DNA of 8,399 nucleotides, from the NCBI GenBank assembly GCA_002746235.1, contig NVWJ01000005.1, positions 231,201 through 239,599 of the forward strand. The letters are read 5' to 3'. Made by a program: the position numbers and the translations under genes. Positions within the stretch are counted from its first letter, which is position 1, and each line of letters begins with the position of its first letter. Under the pieces are notes generated by a model that worked only from the letters and a program-made list of their open reading frames with translations, was not told where the DNA came from and made no database searches. Of the stretch, positions 6,467 through 8,399 are shown one piece after another. This DNA comes from Planctomycetota bacterium (GTDB lineage: Bacteria; Planctomycetota; UBA1135).

Positions 6467-7606
6467 CTAGTTGTCTAGAAGAACGATCTCGTGGCGCAGG
6501 GTGACTCCCCGCGCTGCGAGATAGTCCAAGATGCGCGCGAACACCTCTGCGTTGCGTCCGACGATTTCACCTGGCGATAATCCCGGAACATTCCAAGTGC
6601 CATCGAGGAGACATTCCGCCATGCCGGTGCAGGTGTAGCCTGTGGTGCGCGACATAGACGAAATGCCGGTTTCAGGGTCGTATTCGTCATATAAATCCCA
6701 AATATGACGAGTGAATTGCCCATCTTCTAGGCCATCGACCGTCACCCGCATGACCGTGAATTCCTCTTCACCCGGATGCAACTTCCACTGATCGAACAAG
6801 ATTGCCGAAGTGACTTCGCGTGGGATGATGTCTTGTCCGTTCACGGAAATCGCATCGTCGGAAAGGAATCCACTCTCACGCATAGCCAATGCTAAATCCC
6901 TGTGCCCGGGGAAACGCAGGGTCTTCTCCACCATATCCGGCACATGACTCATGGTTTGAATCAAGGAACGCAAGCCGTCGGTGTTAAACGCTTCCAAGGT
7001 TCCGATGCCATCAAACTCCACATATTCAGGTTCGGATAACGCGGGCATAACCACTTCCTTGCCATTTTCCACCATACGTGCAGGGCGCAAGTACTCCTCC
7101 ACCACATCCATCGGCGAAAACGGAGCTTTGTACTGCCACGGGAATGTGCGCTTCTTGGGTAGACCTCCGACCAAACACGAAAAGCGCTGCACTTTCATTT
7201 GTGCATCGTGATGGCCAAAAATCAGATTGTCTAGCCCGGGTGCCACACCCATGTCGGTCACCACCACAACACCCCGCTCCTCGGCTAATGCACGTAACTC
7301 CAAGGCATCTTCCGGAAAGAAGCTGATGTCGACGACGTTCTTGCCTGCCTCAATCAAGGTGCGAAGAACCGCAAAGCCTAAAAACCCTGGCACCGCACTC
7401 ACCACTAAATCCATGTCTGCAACCGCAGCGGTCACCGAGGCTGAGTCCGACACATCCAGCACCTTGGTGGCGACGTTGGCGATGCCATCAAAACGCTGCA
7501 AAACCTCCGCACTGCGGTCAGTCGCCAGCACCTCGTGTCGCGATGCCAAATCAAGGCTTATCGCACTGCCGACCATGCCGGACCCTAAAACCAAAATCTT
7601 TGCCAT
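6467..7606 (-). CDS. Saccharopine dehydrogenase family NAD(P)-dependent oxidoreductase, lysine 6-dehydrogenase-like
   Basis: A 379-residue cytosolic oxidoreductase. The N-terminal Rossmann domain has the dinucleotide motif GSGMVG (8-13), and Asp30 at the end of the second strand favours NAD over NADP. The family segments VVDISFF (91-97), TDMGVAPGLDNLIFGH (117-132), LEAFNTDGLRSL (204-215) and TLRFPGH (229-235) match the saccharopine reductase C-terminal domain, in the same arrangement as lysine 6-dehydrogenase, which oxidises the epsilon-amino group of lysine. Related enzymes include saccharopine dehydrogenase and carboxynorspermidine dehydrogenase, so the substrate stays open; lysine or a lysine-like amine is my preferred guess. 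The length is typical. ATG 7606 starts right before the first strand (AKILVLG). The upstream gene on the same strand ends 25 bp before it, so the two may be co-transcribed, although a TAGAAT box also precedes the start. Confidence 0.85.
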   Translation of the reverse strand: MAKILVLGSGMVGSAISLDLASRHEVLATDRSAEVLQRFDGIANVATKVLDVSDSASVTAAVADMDLVVSAVPGFLGFAVLRTLIEAGKNVVDISFFPEDALELRALAEERGVVVVTDMGVAPGLDNLIFGHHDAQMKVQRFSCLVGGLPKKRTFPWQYKAPFSPMDVVEEYLRPARMVENGKEVVMPALSEPEYVEFDGIGTLEAFNTDGLRSLIQTMSHVPDMVEKTLRFPGHRDLALAMRESGFLSDDAISVNGQDIIPREVTSAILFDQWKLHPGEEEFTVMRVTVDGLEDGQFTRHIWDLYDEYDPETGISSMSRTTGYTCTGMAECLLDGTWNVPGLSPGEIVGRNAEVFARILDYLAARGVTLRHEIVLLDN

Positions 7607-7614
7607 GGCGGACT

Positions 7615-7620
7615 ATTCTA
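7615..7620 (-). promoter_or_regulatory. Candidate -10 box immediately upstream of the dehydrogenase start
   Basis: TAGAAT on the minus strand (7620 to 7615) differs from TATAAT by one base and ends 8 nt before ATG 7606. No Shine-Dalgarno sequence lies in the 25-bp spacer, so transcription from here would give a leaderless or nearly leaderless message. There is no good -35 at 16-18 bp (TTGGTG lies 20 bp away), so confidence is low. Confidence 0.3.
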
Positions 7621-7631
7621 CCCAACAGGTG

Positions 7632-8399
7632 CTAGTGCCACACCAACTTGATGAAGCGCGGCCGGTAAATGTCGGCGTAGGTGAAGTGATCCCAAAAGTT
7701 AAAAGTGTTCACGTTCCAGCTAATCAGCAATTCACCCGGTTCCGACAAGTGCGGGTGCGCTTTCGCGTTGTAGGTGAACAGGTCATTCAAGCTTGGTGGA
7801 GTGGAAATTTCCCACAACACCTCGGCCGGACCAAATGGGCCCCACGGGTTGTCGGCAAGTTTCATGGCCACCTTTCCCGACAAGGTGTCGAGCGAAAAAA
7901 TCAGCGCATATTGACCATTCGGAGCAGGACTCACCGACAGCTCGTTGGAGATTCTTCCAGTCACCGTCCTGACCTGGCGGATATCGCGCACCCAGCTGTT
8001 GCCGTTCCAGTAACGCCATGCGCTGAAGTCGGTGAACTCTTGCGGGGCGACGCGAGCCACCACCAGCTTTTTCACCAGCGGATCTTCTTGCGAACCATAA
8101 ATGTAAATAAACCCATCTGGGTCTGGAGCGCCAGCTGCTGCAGTATTCGAAAAAATGCCTGCACCAAAAAAGATACCGCCTCGTCCGCCAGGTACAGGTG
8201 GTAATCCGACCGGCGCATCAACTTGGGTGATGGACGATGGCACATACGGCCCCGCTTTCGGCATAGAAATCAAAGCCATACCGCCACGTTCAAATCCAAA
8301 AGCACCGCCGCCGGGCAAAGTGTGCATGCGCATGGCCAGGACGTGAATTTGGTCGCCAAGCACCACACCATCGGCAAACCAATACCAATCGCCAGGTTC
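7632..8399 (-). CDS. DUF4185-like probable beta-propeller protein, C-terminal 255 residues (5' end beyond the window)
   Basis: The frame is open to the last base of the window, so the GTG at 8366 is an internal codon rather than the start; the preceding residues EPGDWYWFADGV continue the fold. The visible part shows repeated beta-blade signatures: WYWFADGVVLGDQIHVLAMRM (5-25), GFIYIYGSQ (96-104), RYWNGNSWV (129-137), ISNELSVSPAPNGQYALIF (150-168), NPWGPFGPAEVLWE (184-197) and YNAKAHPHLSEPGELLISWN (210-229). These resemble DUF4185-like proteins and the blades of glycoside-hydrolase-like propellers (a GPF/GPW turn near a 'HP' motif). Such proteins are commonly secreted or envelope-associated. 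No catalytic triad can be named and the signal peptide, if any, is off the window. It ends 25 bp upstream of the dehydrogenase gene. The family assignment is from memory of motifs and is moderate; the fold class is more secure than the family name. Confidence 0.65.
   Translation of the reverse strand, partial: EPGDWYWFADGVVLGDQIHVLAMRMHTLPGGGAFGFERGGMALISMPKAGPYVPSSITQVDAPVGLPPVPGGRGGIFFGAGIFSNTAAAGAPDPDGFIYIYGSQEDPLVKKLVVARVAPQEFTDFSAWRYWNGNSWVRDIRQVRTVTGRISNELSVSPAPNGQYALIFSLDTLSGKVAMKLADNPWGPFGPAEVLWEISTPPSLNDLFTYNAKAHPHLSEPGELLISWNVNTFNFWDHFTYADIYRPRFIKLVWH

Noticed and set aside
6466..6479. TCTAG/CTAGA inverted repeat between convergent genes as a terminator
   Set aside because: A 5-bp AT-rich stem without a T-tract is too weak.
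7227..8204. 325-residue plus-strand open frame opposite the dehydrogenase start and the propeller gene
   Set aside because: Its translation is Ser/Thr/Arg-rich without any family motif, and it is antisense to two well-supported genes. It is a composition shadow.

Overview
The window comes from a bacterial chromosome of roughly balanced base composition and carries no mobile elements, rRNA or tRNA that I can see. The best lineage hint is the gene at 303-3051, an ECF sigma factor fused through one membrane segment to a long extracytoplasmic beta-sandwich region. That architecture recalls the C-terminally extended ECF sigma factors of Planctomycetota. The assignment is tentative, since nothing else in the window is diagnostic. 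Recognisable Shine-Dalgarno sequences are scarce, and several genes have a -10-like box only 6-8 nt before the start codon, suggesting leaderless mRNAs.

Layout, left to right: the 3' end of an ATP-type phosphoenolpyruvate carboxykinase gene (+, 1-222); a near-perfect bidirectional intrinsic terminator (240-279); the sigma-factor fusion (-, 303-2960, with its true N-terminus out of frame up to 3051); a 389-bp divergent intergenic region; a small stand-alone YedF/DsrE-type protein with a CGTC motif (+, 3441-3767); a YtcJ-type amidohydrolase lipoprotein (-, 3754-5475) overlapping the previous gene tail to tail by 14 bp; an exported SnoaL-like plus cupin fusion (+, 5609-6454); a saccharopine/lysine dehydrogenase-family oxidoreductase (-, 6467-7606); and a 5'-truncated DUF4185-like probable beta-propeller protein (-, 7632-8399) lying 25 bp upstream of, and possibly co-transcribed with, the dehydrogenase.

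The genes do not form one evident pathway. They look like single-gene units in alternating orientation with metabolic (gluconeogenesis, lysine-type amino acid oxidation), envelope hydrolase and sulfur/selenium-trafficking themes. The most noteworthy item is the sigma factor. A 10-bp tandem duplication (2946-2971) puts its conserved N-terminal sigma region 2 segment out of frame with the rest. Removing one 10-bp copy restores a single 912-residue reading frame with a normal region 2. This is either a mutation/phase switch in a membrane-tethered sigma factor or an assembly error.
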